A stretch of DNA of 64,000 bases, taken from NCBI GenBank assembly GCA_946404865.1, contig CAMJFC010000008.1:1-64000 (forward strand), read 5' to 3'. The notes beneath the pieces are model-generated. The model made no database searches and had not been told where the DNA came from. It was given only the letters and a program-made list of their open reading frames with translations. The DNA is from an uncultured Prevotellaceae bacterium. GTDB taxonomy: Bacteria > Bacteroidota > Bacteroidia > Bacteroidales > Bacteroidaceae. Positions 17,634 through 26,522 of the stretch are shown piece by piece (within the stretch, counting starts at the first letter, position 1; each line of letters begins with the position of its first letter). A program made the position numbers and the translations under genes.

Positions 17634-18638
17634 ATGGTAGATTACAAAACCCTCGGCCTGGTGAACACAAAGGAGATGTTCGCCCGTGCTATTACCGGTG
17701 GTTATGCCATCCCGGCATTCAACTTCAACAACATGGAGCAGCTGCAGGCTATCATCAAAGCCTCCAGCGACCTGAAGAGCCCCGTCATCCTGCAAGTGTC
17801 GAAAGGCGCACGCAACTATGCCAACGCCACCCTGCTGCGCTATATGGCTCAGGGCGCTGTGGAATATGCCAAGGAACTGGGTTGCAAGCATCCTGAAATC
17901 GCCCTGCACCTCGACCATGGCGACAGCTTCGAGACCTGCAAGAGCTGCATCGACTACGGTTTCTCGTCGGTCATGATCGACGGTTCGGCTCTGCCCTACG
18001 AAGAGAATATCGCCCTCACCAAGAAAGTGGTGGAATACGCACATCAGTTCGACGTCACCGTCGAGGCTGAGCTTGGCGTGCTCGCTGGCGTCGAAGACGA
18101 CGTGGTGGCCGCTGAGTCGCACTACACCAAACCCGAAGAGGTGATCGACTTCGCCACACGTACCGGATGCGACTCGCTCGCTATCTCTATCGGTACCAGC
18201 CACGGTGCTTATAAGTTCACTCCCGAGCAGTGCACACGCGACCCGAAGACCGGCAAGCTCGTGCCCCCGCCATTGGCTTTCGACGTGCTCGACGCTGTGA
18301 TGGAGAAACTGCCCGGATTCCCCATCGTGCTTCACGGCTCTTCTTCTGTGCCTCAGGAGTATGTGGATATCATCAACGAGTACGGCGGCAAACTGCCTGA
18401 TGCAGTGGGTATCCCCGAGGAGCAGCTGCGCAAGGCTTCGAAGAGCGCTGTCTGCAAGATCAATATCGACTCCGACTCTCGTCTGGCCTTCACCGCCGCT
18501 GTGCGCAAGGTGCTGCACGACAAACCCGGAGAGTTCGACCCGCGTAAGTACTGCGGTCCCGCCCGCGACGAGATGGAGAAGATGTACAAGCACAAGATCA
18601 TCGACGTGCTCGGCTCAGACGGCAAACTGGCTGAGTAA
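17634..18638 (+). CDS. fba: Class II fructose-bisphosphate aldolase
   Basis: 334 residues from ATG 17634; the longer frame begins inside the promoter. Zinc-dependent aldolase of glycolysis and gluconeogenesis. ALHLDHGDSFETCK near residues 88-101 carries the first zinc His and catalytic Asp; VEAELGVLAGVEDD near 143-156 and IVLHGSSSVP near 231-240 carry further metal and phosphate ligands. It is a single gene with strong promoter and terminator, as expected for high expression. Confidence 0.94.
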   Translation: MVDYKTLGLVNTKEMFARAITGGYAIPAFNFNNMEQLQAIIKASSDLKSPVILQVSKGARNYANATLLRYMAQGAVEYAKELGCKHPEIALHLDHGDSFETCKSCIDYGFSSVMIDGSALPYEENIALTKKVVEYAHQFDVTVEAELGVLAGVEDDVVAAESHYTKPEEVIDFATRTGCDSLAISIGTSHGAYKFTPEQCTRDPKTGKLVPPPLAFDVLDAVMEKLPGFPIVLHGSSSVPQEYVDIINEYGGKLPDAVGIPEEQLRKASKSAVCKINIDSDSRLAFTAAVRKVLHDKPGEFDPRKYCGPARDEMEKMYKHKIIDVLGSDGKLAE

Positions 18639-18660
18639 ATCAACTTGTTGATTCGACATG

Positions 18661-18694
18661 TCGGGTGACTTTTCTCACGGGAGAGGTCACCCGA
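18661..18694 (+). terminator. Intrinsic terminator after fba
   Basis: TCGGGTGAC (18661-18669) pairs with GTCACCCGA (18686-18694), followed by TTTCTTTTATTT. Confidence 0.85.
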
Positions 18695-18791
18695 TTTCTT
18701 TTATTTCGGTGATGCTGTCATTTTTTTCTGAAAAAAGATGTCGAAATCATTTTTTTTGTGTAAGTTTGCACACGAAGTAATCATCTAACCC

Positions 18792-19916
18792 ATGAAGTCT
18801 ATGAAATTACTCAAGAAACTATTTGCATTATTATTCATGATGACCACCTCGATGAACCTCGCCGCACAAGACGAGAATTTCTACATTTTCCTTTGCATCG
18901 GACAGTCAAATATGGTAGGGCAGGGTGAAATCACCAAGGCCGACAAACAAAACATCAGCGACCGCTTTCTCAGTCTCTCGGCTGTTAACGGGAAGGACAG
19001 AAAACTCGGACAGTGGCGAAAGGCCGTGCCGCCACTTTGCCGGCAGGACACCAAACTATCGCTCGTGGATTTCTTCGGGCGCACCTTGCTTGAGAACCTG
19101 CCCGAGAAAGCCCGCGTGGGTGTCATCCACATCGCCGTGGACGGTTGCGGCATCGACCTCTTCGATAAGAACAACTGCCGCCAGTATGTGGCTAATGTGA
19201 AGGAGGATTGGATGAAACGCGAGATTGCCGCTTACGATGGCAATCCCTACCAGCGGCTCATTCAACTGGCCGAGGCTGCTCAGGAAGAGGGCGACATCCG
19301 TGGCATTCTCTTGCACCAGGGCGAGACCGACGCGTATAATGACGAGTGGCTGCGTAAGGTGAAAAAGATTTATGACGACATCATCAATGACCTCGACCTT
19401 GACCCCGTCAAGGTACCTCTCATTGCCGGCGAGGCTGTGGGCGAAGACCAACAAGGCATTTGTGCGCATGCCAACCCCACCATCAACCGCTTGCCGAGCA
19501 TGTCGCAACAGTTCTACGTGGTATCGTCGAAAGGGTGCGAGGCCGGTCCCGACCATTTGCATTTCACCGCCGATGGTTATCGTGAGTTGGGCCAGCGCTA
19601 TGCCGTCAAGATGTTGCAGGCTTTAGGATATGAGGTCACCGACCACCGCGTGGAGGTCATCAACCCTGTCAGCCGTCCCACGATTGATGTCACGGCCGGC
19701 ATCGACGACCAAGGCATCCTTTTCGCACAGGCCAACAGCCCGTTAGAGAAGGTTGAGGTGGTCAGTTATTCCGGACAGACCCTCTCTGTCATCACCTGCA
19801 ATGGAAAGCAGACGGTGAACATCAACACCAATGAGTTCCCCTACGAGTCGAAGCTCGTCTTCGTCTTCTACGGCCAAAACGGTGCTACCGAGTCGATAGA
19901 GATGAACCGGAACTAA
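18792..19916 (+). CDS. Sialate O-acetylesterase-type (CE6-like) SGNH esterase
   Basis: 374 residues with a signal peptide ending near SMNLAAQ. GQSNMVGQG near residues 37-45 holds the nucleophile Ser. LLHQGETDAY near 172-181 is the family block, and DHLHFTADGY near 253-262 holds the Asp/His pair. The last 90 residues resemble a secreted-protein C-terminal beta domain. Predicted role: deacetylation of xylan or other acetylated glycans outside the cytoplasm. It is the second acetylesterase within 4 kb. The start may instead be ATG 18801. Confidence 0.8.
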   Translation: MKSMKLLKKLFALLFMMTTSMNLAAQDENFYIFLCIGQSNMVGQGEITKADKQNISDRFLSLSAVNGKDRKLGQWRKAVPPLCRQDTKLSLVDFFGRTLLENLPEKARVGVIHIAVDGCGIDLFDKNNCRQYVANVKEDWMKREIAAYDGNPYQRLIQLAEAAQEEGDIRGILLHQGETDAYNDEWLRKVKKIYDDIINDLDLDPVKVPLIAGEAVGEDQQGICAHANPTINRLPSMSQQFYVVSSKGCEAGPDHLHFTADGYRELGQRYAVKMLQALGYEVTDHRVEVINPVSRPTIDVTAGIDDQGILFAQANSPLEKVEVVSYSGQTLSVITCNGKQTVNINTNEFPYESKLVFVFYGQNGATESIEMNRN

Positions 19917-19953
19917 CCCTTTTGGGGCAGGTTAATACCTTTGGGAAATATCA

Positions 19954-19995
19954 GGGGGCAAGAGTCTCGTCTGTGACGACGAATCTCTTGCCCCC
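19954..19995. terminator. Bidirectional terminator between convergent genes
   Basis: GGGGGCAAGAG (19954-19964) pairs with CTCTTGCCCCC (19985-19995); an inner CGTC/GACG stem adds to it. It lies 38 bases after the esterase stop and 22 bases before the nnr stop. Confidence 0.8.
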
Positions 19996-20016
19996 TGTTC
20001 TTTATCCTTACTCCTG

Positions 20017-21525
20017 TCAGGCCAGTTGCAAGAACGCCTTAGGCAGATAGCGGATGATGTCGCTGGCCATCAGACTCTCTTTGCCTAAGTCGATGGCAGC
20101 CAGGTCACCTGCCAGTCCGTGCAGGAACATACCCAGTTTACAAGCATCGGCTTGCTGATAACCGCGGGCCAACAGTCCCGTGATGATACCCGTGAGCACA
20201 TCGCCGCTGCCGGCCGTGGCCATGCCCGAATTGCCTGTCGTGTTGAACACCACATCGCCATTGGGTATGCAAAGCGCACTGTGGTGTCCCTTCAACAGAA
20301 CGTAGGCCTGCAATTGGCGCGACAGTTCACGGCCCTTGGAGAACAATTCATAATCACTGCTATAGCGGTTGCCGTCCAAACGCTCCAGCTCTTTGGGATG
20401 GGGTGTGAGGATAATCTCCTTGGGCAACTGCTGCATCCATGCGCGATGGCTCGCCAGAATGTTGAGAGCGTCGGCATCGGCAACGATGGGGGCTTTTGTG
20501 CGGCGCAACTGGCCAATCAGTGCGATGGCGGTCTCTTCGATGGTGCCCAGTCCCGGACCGATGCCCAGCGCATCACATTCGGAGGTATCGACCGACTCGG
20601 TGAAACGGTTGCTGTCGTTGTCTAACTTCAAAATCGCTTCAGGTATGGAGGTCTGCATCACGGCGTAGTTGCTGCGCGGTGTCACCACGGTCAACTTACC
20701 TGCGCCGGCACGCAGACAGGCACGGGCGGCCAGAATCGCTGCGCCCGACATGCCATAACTGCCGGCAATCAGCATCGCATGACCCATGCTGCCCTTATGG
20801 CAGTAGTCGTCGCGCTCCATCAACAAGGCTTTGGCATCCTCGATTCCAAACATCGTGAATTGCGTCTTCGCCTCTTGCATATATTTCTGCGACAAGCCGA
20901 TATTCAGGATGCGCAACTTACCGATATATTGCTGGGTGTCGGCAAAAAGGAATGAGATTTTGCGCAACTGGATGGTCAGTGTCTTGTAGGCGCGAACGAT
21001 ATTCGCATGGATGTTATTGCTGTTGTCCTCGCACATCAATCCCGAAGGGATATCAATGCTGACGATTTTCGATGGCGATTGGTTGATATATTTCACCAGC
21101 GAGGCGAAACCGCCAGACAGCGGTTTATTCAGCCCCGTGCCGAACAATCCGTCGATTACCAACATGTCAGCCTCTAACTGCGGCGGGTCAAACTCTTTCG
21201 ACACCTCCACAAACGAGTCAACATGACCTTGCAGACGGTCGCGGTTCAATGTGCAGTCAGCCGACAGATTGTTGTAAATGTTGAATAAATAGACCGACAC
21301 ATGATACCCTTCATCATGCAATAAACGAGCCACGGCTAATGCATCGCCGCCGTTGTTACCCGGACCGGCGAAAACCACGACGGGAGTCTTGGCGTCCCAT
21401 TCTTCAGTGATGGCACGCGTAATGGCTTTTGCAGCACGCTCCATTAAGTCTATCGACTTAACTGGCTCATTCTCAATAGTGTATTGGTCAAGCTCACGTA
21501 ATTGAGCAGCGGTAAATAGTTTCAT
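20017..21525 (-). CDS. nnr: Bifunctional NAD(P)HX epimerase / dehydratase
   Basis: 502 residues that repair hydrated NAD(P)H. N-terminal YjeF_N epimerase (about 1-210) with FAGPGNNGGDALAVAR near residues 51-66. C-terminal ribokinase-like ADP-dependent dehydratase (about 225-500) with the family block GSGDVLTGIITGLLARG near 437-453 and ALGIGPGLG near 315-323. Full-length fusion, as in most bacteria. It is divergent from hpt with about 65 bases between. Confidence 0.95.
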   Translation of the reverse strand: MKLFTAAQLRELDQYTIENEPVKSIDLMERAAKAITRAITEEWDAKTPVVVFAGPGNNGGDALAVARLLHDEGYHVSVYLFNIYNNLSADCTLNRDRLQGHVDSFVEVSKEFDPPQLEADMLVIDGLFGTGLNKPLSGGFASLVKYINQSPSKIVSIDIPSGLMCEDNSNNIHANIVRAYKTLTIQLRKISFLFADTQQYIGKLRILNIGLSQKYMQEAKTQFTMFGIEDAKALLMERDDYCHKGSMGHAMLIAGSYGMSGAAILAARACLRAGAGKLTVVTPRSNYAVMQTSIPEAILKLDNDSNRFTESVDTSECDALGIGPGLGTIEETAIALIGQLRRTKAPIVADADALNILASHRAWMQQLPKEIILTPHPKELERLDGNRYSSDYELFSKGRELSRQLQAYVLLKGHHSALCIPNGDVVFNTTGNSGMATAGSGDVLTGIITGLLARGYQQADACKLGMFLHGLAGDLAAIDLGKESLMASDIIRYLPKAFLQLA

Positions 21526-21613
21526 ACGGGCGCAAAATTACAAAAAAAATGTCAACTGATAGCCATTATATCGAGGAAAATTTGTAAATTTGCGCAAATT
21601 AATTGAACAAGCT

Positions 21614-22153
21614 ATGGATACTGTAACAATTAAAGACAAGACATTCAAAATCTCCATCCCCGAAGCGGAGATTATGAAACACATTGACGAAGTGGCGGAG
21701 CGCATCAACCAGGATATGGCAGGGAAGAATCCTTTGCTGCTTGCTGTGCTCAACGGCTCCTTCATCTTTGCGGCAGACCTGATGCGCAGAATCACCATCC
21801 CCTGCGAAATCTCGTTCGTAAAACTGGCGTCCTATCAAGGCACCACGTCTACAGGCAAAGTCACCGAGGTCATTGGCATCAACGAAGACCTCACCGGCCG
21901 TACCATCGTTATCGTGGAAGACATCGTGGAGTCGGGACTCACCATCAAACGCATGATTGAGACGCTCGGCACACGCAACCCTGAGTCGGTGCATATCTGC
22001 ACGTTGTTGCTCAAACCCGAGAAGCTGAAGGTGCCGCTCGACATAGAATATGTGGCGATGCGCATCCCCAATGACTTCATCCTCGGCTATGGTCTCGACT
22101 ACGACCAGCAGGGCCGCAACCTCAAAGATATTTACACACTGGTATCTGAATAG
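21614..22153 (+). CDS. hpt: Hypoxanthine phosphoribosyltransferase
   Basis: 179 residues from ATG 21614; the upstream TTG is rejected. Purine salvage: hypoxanthine or guanine plus PRPP to IMP or GMP. PRPP loop IVIVEDIVESGLTIKRM lies near residues 96-112, the substrate block LNGSFIFAADLMRRI near 47-61 and the C-terminal FILGYGLDYDQQGRN near 156-170. First of a closely packed run hpt-adk-obg-pgeF, all on the plus strand, with a short hairpin before adk. Confidence 0.94.
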   Translation: MDTVTIKDKTFKISIPEAEIMKHIDEVAERINQDMAGKNPLLLAVLNGSFIFAADLMRRITIPCEISFVKLASYQGTTSTGKVTEVIGINEDLTGRTIVIVEDIVESGLTIKRMIETLGTRNPESVHICTLLLKPEKLKVPLDIEYVAMRIPNDFILGYGLDYDQQGRNLKDIYTLVSE

Positions 22154-22165
22154 TAATACATCAGT

Positions 22166-22185
22166 CTCAACTTTCGTAAGTTGAG
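22166..22185 (+). repeat. Small hairpin between hpt and adk
   Basis: CTCAACTT-TCGT-AAGTTGAG is a perfect 8-base stem. A very similar sequence (CTCAACTTTCGGAAGTT) occurs near 1048-1064 inside the nested repeat, so it looks like a member of a dispersed family. No T tract follows. Confidence 0.6.
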
Positions 22186-22224
22186 CGAATGCGAAACTAA
22201 AAATTCTCAAAACCTCACAACCTC

Positions 22225-22797
22225 ATGAAAAATATTGTCATTTTTGGTGCTCCGGGCTCGGGAAAAGGAACTCAGAGCGACTTGTTGATAGAGAAATATG
22301 GACTGAACCACATCTCTACCGGCGATGTGCTAAGAAGTGAAATCAAGGCAGGCTCTGAATTGGGCAAAACCGCCAAGGAGTTTATTGATAAGGGACAACT
22401 CATACCCGATGAACTGATGGTCAGCATCCTCGCTTCGGTCTATGATACCTTCGGAAGCGACCATGCCGGCGTCATCTTCGACGGATTCCCCCGCACCATT
22501 CCGCAGGCAGAGGCGCTGAAGGCGATGCTCGCTGAGCGCGGACATGCCATCGCGGCGATGATTGAACTCGATGTACCTGAAGACGAGTTGATGACACGAC
22601 TCATCAAACGGGGACAGGAGAGCGGACGGTCGGACGACAATGAAGAAACCATCCGCAAACGTCTGGCGGTCTATCACAGTCAAACGGCCCCCCTCATCGA
22701 GTGGTACGAGAAGGAAGGCCTGCACCGTCATATCAACGGTCTTGGTACCCTCGACCGTATCTTCGCCGACATCTGTCAGGTGGTTGACGAACTATAA
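22225..22797 (+). CDS. adk: Adenylate kinase, short type
   Basis: 190 residues; ATP plus AMP to two ADP. P-loop [11 protein letters not shown] is at residues 8-18; AMP-binding STGDVLR near 32-38 and FDGFPRT near 84-90; the LID Arg block [13 protein letters not shown] near 134-146. The long zinc-binding LID is absent, so this is the short form seen in Bacteroidota. Confidence 0.96.
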   Translation: MKNIVIFGAPGSGKGTQSDLLIEKYGLNHISTGDVLRSEIKAGSELGKTAKEFIDKGQLIPDELMVSILASVYDTFGSDHAGVIFDGFPRTIPQAEALKAMLAERGHAIAAMIELDVPEDELMTRLIKRGQESGRSDDNEETIRKRLAVYHSQTAPLIEWYEKEGLHRHINGLGTLDRIFADICQVVDEL

Positions 22798-22804
22798 GAT
22801 AGGT

Positions 22805-22862
22805 TCATCACATACCTCTTACTTCATACCTCTAACCCCTTACCCCTTACCCCTTACCCCTA
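22805..22862 (+). repeat. CCCTTAC heptamer array before obg
   Basis: Units CCTCTTA, CCTCTAA and three CCCTTAC fill the short gap and end six bases before the obg start codon. The stretch contains only one G at its start, so the obg leader would be unstructured. Confidence 0.75.
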
Positions 22863-22867
22863 TCACC

Positions 22868-24043
22868 GTGGAATCCAATTTCGTAGATTATGTGAAAATA
22901 TACTGCCGCTCTGGTAAGGGCGGCAGAGGTTCTATGCACCTGCGTCATGTGAAATACAACCCCAACGGCGGGCCTGACGGTGGCGACGGTGGCGATGGTG
23001 GCAGTGTCATCCTGCGTGGCAACCATAACTTTTGGACGCTCCTGCACCTGAAATACCAACGGCATGTGTTTGCCGAACACGGGGGTAACGGCGGGCGCGA
23101 CAAATGCCATGGCACGAAAGGGAAGAACCAATATATCGACGTGCCTTGTGGCACGGTGGTGTATGATGCCGAAACGGGTAAGTATATCTGTGATGTGACG
23201 ACCGACGGCCAGGAGGTGGTGCTGCTGAAGGGTGGCAGAGGCGGACTGGGCAACTTCCAGTTCCGCTCAGCGACCAACCAGGCGCCTCGTTTCGCACAAC
23301 CAGGCGAGCCGATGCAGGAGATGACCATTATTCTTGAACTCAAGCTGTTGGCTGATGTCGGTCTCGTGGGGTTCCCCAATGCAGGCAAGAGCACGCTGCT
23401 CTCATCGCTGTCGAGTGCAAGACCTAAAATCGCAAATTATCCCTTCACCACGCTCGAACCCTCTTTGGGTATCGTGGGATATCGCGACCGCCAGTCGTTT
23501 GTCATGGCCGATATTCCCGGCATCATCGAGGGCGCGTCGGAAGGCAAGGGACTCGGATTGCGATTCCTCCGTCATATTGAGCGCAACTCACTGTTGCTGT
23601 TCATGGTGCCGGGCGACACCGATGATATCCTCCATGAATATGAAGTGCTGTTGGGCGAGTTGCGCAACTTCAACCCTGAGATGCTTGATAAACACAGGGT
23701 GTTGGCCGTCACGAAATGCGACCTGCTCGACGATGAGCTCATCGAGATGCTGCGCGAGACGGTTCCGCAAGACCTGCCCGTCGTCTTCATCTCTTCGGTG
23801 ACCGGGTATGGATTGGAAGAGTTGAAAGATGTGTTGTGGCGTGAACTCAACAGCGAGAGCAATAAACTGCAGAGCATCACCGCTGAAGACACGCTTGTTC
23901 ACCGCGACAAGGATATGTCGGTCTTCGCCGCTGAACTGCAAGCCGAGGGTGAGGATGGTGATATCGAATATGTCGAAGTTGAGGACGTGGAAGACCTTGA
24001 TGACTTTGAGTACGAATACGATGATGACGACGAAGACAAATGA
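22868..24043 (+). CDS. obg: Obg family ribosome-associated GTPase
   Basis: 391 residues from GTG 22868 (reading [18 protein letters not shown] after the start). The frame extends upstream but only through adk and the heptamer array. Gly-rich Obg domain in residues 1-160; G1 [11 protein letters not shown] near 167-177; DIPGIIEGA near 214-222; TKCD near 282-285. An acidic C-terminal tail of about 40 residues (YDDDDEDK at the end) replaces the OCT domain of some species. Acts in 50S assembly and stress control. pgeF overlaps its 3' end. Confidence 0.93.
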   Translation: MESNFVDYVKIYCRSGKGGRGSMHLRHVKYNPNGGPDGGDGGDGGSVILRGNHNFWTLLHLKYQRHVFAEHGGNGGRDKCHGTKGKNQYIDVPCGTVVYDAETGKYICDVTTDGQEVVLLKGGRGGLGNFQFRSATNQAPRFAQPGEPMQEMTIILELKLLADVGLVGFPNAGKSTLLSSLSSARPKIANYPFTTLEPSLGIVGYRDRQSFVMADIPGIIEGASEGKGLGLRFLRHIERNSLLLFMVPGDTDDILHEYEVLLGELRNFNPEMLDKHRVLAVTKCDLLDDELIEMLRETVPQDLPVVFISSVTGYGLEELKDVLWRELNSESNKLQSITAEDTLVHRDKDMSVFAAELQAEGEDGDIEYVEVEDVEDLDDFEYEYDDDDEDK

Positions 24044-24827
24044 CACGCCGTCTGTCGCTCTGCTCCGCTATGAGATGGGTGAGGGTGTGATGGCATTCAG
24101 CACCCTGCGCCACGGGGCGGGCGTCGGTCAGGGGCACTATGCCGACTTCAACATCAACCGTTATTGCGGCGACGACCCGGAGGCCGTTCGCCGCAATCGT
24201 GGTCTATTCTGCCAGACCGTCGGGGTGGATGATGACCGTTTGGTCTTCCCGCACCAGACACATGGCACCGAAGTACGGCTGATAGACGATGCTTTTTTCT
24301 CTCTGTCGGCCGATGCTCAAGCCACCACCCTTGAAGGCGTGGATGCCGTCATGACACAACTTCATGATGTGTGCGTAGGTGTGTCTACCGCCGACTGCAT
24401 ACCCGTCTTGCTCTATGATCAGGAGCATCATGCCGTGTGCGCCGTGCACGCCGGATGGCGCGGCACCGTGGCACGCATCGCCGAGAAGGCAGTCGGGGCG
24501 ATGCAAATGACTTTTCATACCGACCCCGTGCACTTGTGTGCTGTCATCGGTCCGGGTATATCAATGAAAAACTTTGAGGTGGGCGAAGAGGTGTATCAGA
24601 TGTTTGCTGATGCTGGTTTTGATATGTCTGCCATCGCCCGCAGATATGCAAAATGGCACATCGACCTGCCGCTGTGCAATCAGTTGCAACTAACAGTTGT
24701 CGGTGTGCCATCTTCGCAAATCCATCAGTCAGGCATTTGCACCTATGATGCGTGCGACCGTTTCTTCTCCGCACGCCGCCTCGGTGTACAGTCGGGGCGC
24801 ATCTTCTCGGGAATCTTATTGGTTTAG
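24021..24827 (+). CDS. pgeF: Polyphenol oxidase / peptidoglycan editing factor family protein
   Basis: About 268 residues from ATG 24021 or 24024, overlapping obg by about 20 bases. Family blocks: [12 protein letters not shown] near residue 120 and [13 protein letters not shown] near 140, giving the His/Cys metal ligands, and [15 protein letters not shown] near the end. E. coli members (YfiH) act as purine-nucleoside-cleaving and peptidoglycan-proofreading enzymes; the substrate here is unproven. Last gene of the hpt-adk-obg run. Confidence 0.88.
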   Translation: MMTTKTNDTPSVALLRYEMGEGVMAFSTLRHGAGVGQGHYADFNINRYCGDDPEAVRRNRGLFCQTVGVDDDRLVFPHQTHGTEVRLIDDAFFSLSADAQATTLEGVDAVMTQLHDVCVGVSTADCIPVLLYDQEHHAVCAVHAGWRGTVARIAEKAVGAMQMTFHTDPVHLCAVIGPGISMKNFEVGEEVYQMFADAGFDMSAIARRYAKWHIDLPLCNQLQLTVVGVPSSQIHQSGICTYDACDRFFSARRLGVQSGRIFSGILLV

Positions 24828-24829
24828 TG

Positions 24830-25018
24830 TTACCGTTTCGACCGTTTAGCGCGATTGGCGCGGTATTTCGCCTTTTGCCGTGCGCTGCCGCTGCCGTGTG
24901 CTCCCGTGATGTATTTTTTCTTCTTGGCTTTGGTCTTCACCTTGTCCTCGTCGCGGTTGCCGTTTTTAGCCGGTCGAAACACGGGACCGCCCCCTGCTAT
25001 GATTTCGTCGATGTCCAT
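24830..25018 (-). CDS. Small basic protein, unknown
   Basis: 62 residues. Residues 1-18 are acidic to neutral (MDIDEIIAGGGPVFRPAK) and the remainder is extremely Lys/Arg-rich, ending in RANRAKRSKR. It stops two bases from the pgeF stop on the other strand. Its start is directly preceded, on its own strand, by a G-poor heptamer array like those before known genes, which supports it being real. Nucleic-acid binding is plausible from charge alone. It could be a chance frame. Confidence 0.5.
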   Translation of the reverse strand: MDIDEIIAGGGPVFRPAKNGNRDEDKVKTKAKKKKYITGAHGSGSARQKAKYRANRAKRSKR

Positions 25019-25023
25019 ATTGA

Positions 25024-25215
25024 TTATAAGGTTTAGGGTTGAGGGTTTAGGGTTGAGGGTTGAGGGTTGAGGGTTTAGGGTTCTTTTGGGGAGTTTAGGA
25101 GTTTGAGGAGTTTAGGAGTTTGGGAGTTTAGGAGTTTGGGAGTTTAGACATTAGTTATCGTGATTGGAAAACTATACTCTTACCTCTCACCTCTTACCTC
25201 TTACTTCTCACCTCT
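25024..25215. repeat. Heptamer and octamer tandem arrays
   Basis: Three adjoining arrays: GTTTAGG/GTTGAGG heptamers (about 25029-25083), GGAGTTTA/GGAGTTTG octamers (about 25093-25146) and CCTCTTA heptamers (about 25172-25215). The first resembles a telomere repeat by eye. On the minus strand the first array is the G-poor leader of the small basic gene, and the last is the G-rich trailer after the AICAR formyltransferase stop. Confidence 0.8.
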
Positions 25216-25216
25216 A

Positions 25217-26398
25217 TTAATGATGGAACAGTCTGACACCGGTGAATGCCATGGCGATGCCGTATTTGTCGCAAGTGGCGATGACATGGTCGTCGCGGAC
25301 GCTGCCGCCCGCTTGGGCAATATATTCCACGCCGCTCTTGTGCGCGCGCTCGATGTTGTCGCCGAAGGGGAAGAAGGCGTCGCTGCCCAAAGCCACCTTC
25401 GTGTTCTGTGCAATCCATGCTTTCTTCTCTTCCATGGTGAGCACCTCAGGCTTTTCTGTGAAGAACTGCTGCCAGATGCCGTCGGCCAACACGTCGTCGT
25501 GATCCTCGCTGATATACACATCGATGGTGTTATCGCGATCGGCGCGGCGTATCTTCTCCACAAACGGCAGGTTCATCACTTTCGGGTGCTGGCGGAGCCA
25601 CCAGATATCGGCTTTGTTGCCGGCCAGCCGGGTGCAGTGGATGCGGCTCTGCTGTCCTGCACCGATGCCGATAGCCTGACCGTCTTTCACATAGCACACC
25701 GAGTTGCTCTGCGTGTATTTCAATGTAATCAGAGCGATGATGAGGTCGCGGCGGGCATCGTCGGTGAATGTTTTGTTGGCGGTGGGGATATTCTCGAAGA
25801 GCGCTGGGTCGTCGAGCCGTATCTCGTTGCGTCCCTGTTCGAACGTGATGCCGAACACTTGCTTTCGCTCAATGGGTTCAGGGCGATAGTCGGGGTCTAT
25901 TTTGATGACATTATAGGTGCCTTTGCGTTTCTCGCGCAGGATGTCAAGTGCTTCAGGGGTGTAATCGGGAGCAATGACACCGTCGCTCACCTCGCGTTTG
26001 ATGAGCAATGCTGTGGCACGGTCGCAGGTGTCGCTCAGTGCGATGAAATCGCCGTATGAACTCATGCGGTCGGCACCACGTGCACGGGCATAGGCGCAGG
26101 CGACAGGTGAGTCGTCGATGTCGATATCTTCTACGAAGTATATCTTTTTGAGCGTGTCGCTCAGGGGCAGACCAACAGCGGCACCGGCGGGCGACACATG
26201 TTTGAACGAGGCGGCAGAGGGCAGGCCTGTGGCAGCTTTCAACTCGCTCACCAACTGCCAGCTGTTCAGTGCGTCGAGGAAGTTGATGTAACCTGGTCGT
26301 CCGTTCAACACTTCGATGGGCAACTCGCCGTCGGTCATGAAGATGCGCGACGGCTTCTGGTTCGGATTGCATCCGTACTTTAAAGCTAATTCTTTCAT
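25217..26398 (-). CDS. Stand-alone AICAR formyltransferase
   Basis: 393 residues, homologous to the C-terminal domain of PurH: 10-formyl-THF plus AICAR to FAICAR in purine synthesis. It begins with MKELALKYGCNPNQKPSR, and the catalytic Lys-His block SFKHVSPAGAAVG lies near residues 65-77. The IMP cyclohydrolase (MGS-like) domain is missing and no frameshift or remnant precedes the start, so this is a genuine single-domain protein. Such proteins occur in Bacteroidota beside a full PurH elsewhere. An alternative role in folate or AICAR metabolism cannot be excluded. Confidence 0.85.
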   Translation of the reverse strand: MKELALKYGCNPNQKPSRIFMTDGELPIEVLNGRPGYINFLDALNSWQLVSELKAATGLPSAASFKHVSPAGAAVGLPLSDTLKKIYFVEDIDIDDSPVACAYARARGADRMSSYGDFIALSDTCDRATALLIKREVSDGVIAPDYTPEALDILREKRKGTYNVIKIDPDYRPEPIERKQVFGITFEQGRNEIRLDDPALFENIPTANKTFTDDARRDLIIALITLKYTQSNSVCYVKDGQAIGIGAGQQSRIHCTRLAGNKADIWWLRQHPKVMNLPFVEKIRRADRDNTIDVYISEDHDDVLADGIWQQFFTEKPEVLTMEEKKAWIAQNTKVALGSDAFFPFGDNIERAHKSGVEYIAQAGGSVRDDHVIATCDKYGIAMAFTGVRLFHH

Positions 26399-26522
26399 GT
26401 CTTTTTACCTTACTGTCAATTGAGGTTGCAAAATTACATAAAAAAACCGACATCTTAGGCCTGTTGGGTAAAGAAATTTGTTTTACCGTATTTTCTTGTC
26501 AATTAGCGCAAACGGTGCTTTA

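Noticed and set aside
22225..22797. Truncated adenylate kinase
   Set aside because: The short LID without zinc Cys residues is a normal form; all catalytic motifs are present.
25029..25083. GTTTAGGG runs resembling telomere repeats
   Set aside because: The unit is 7 bases with GTTGAGG variants, it lies inside a bacterial gene cluster, and similar heptamer arrays occur in many other gaps.
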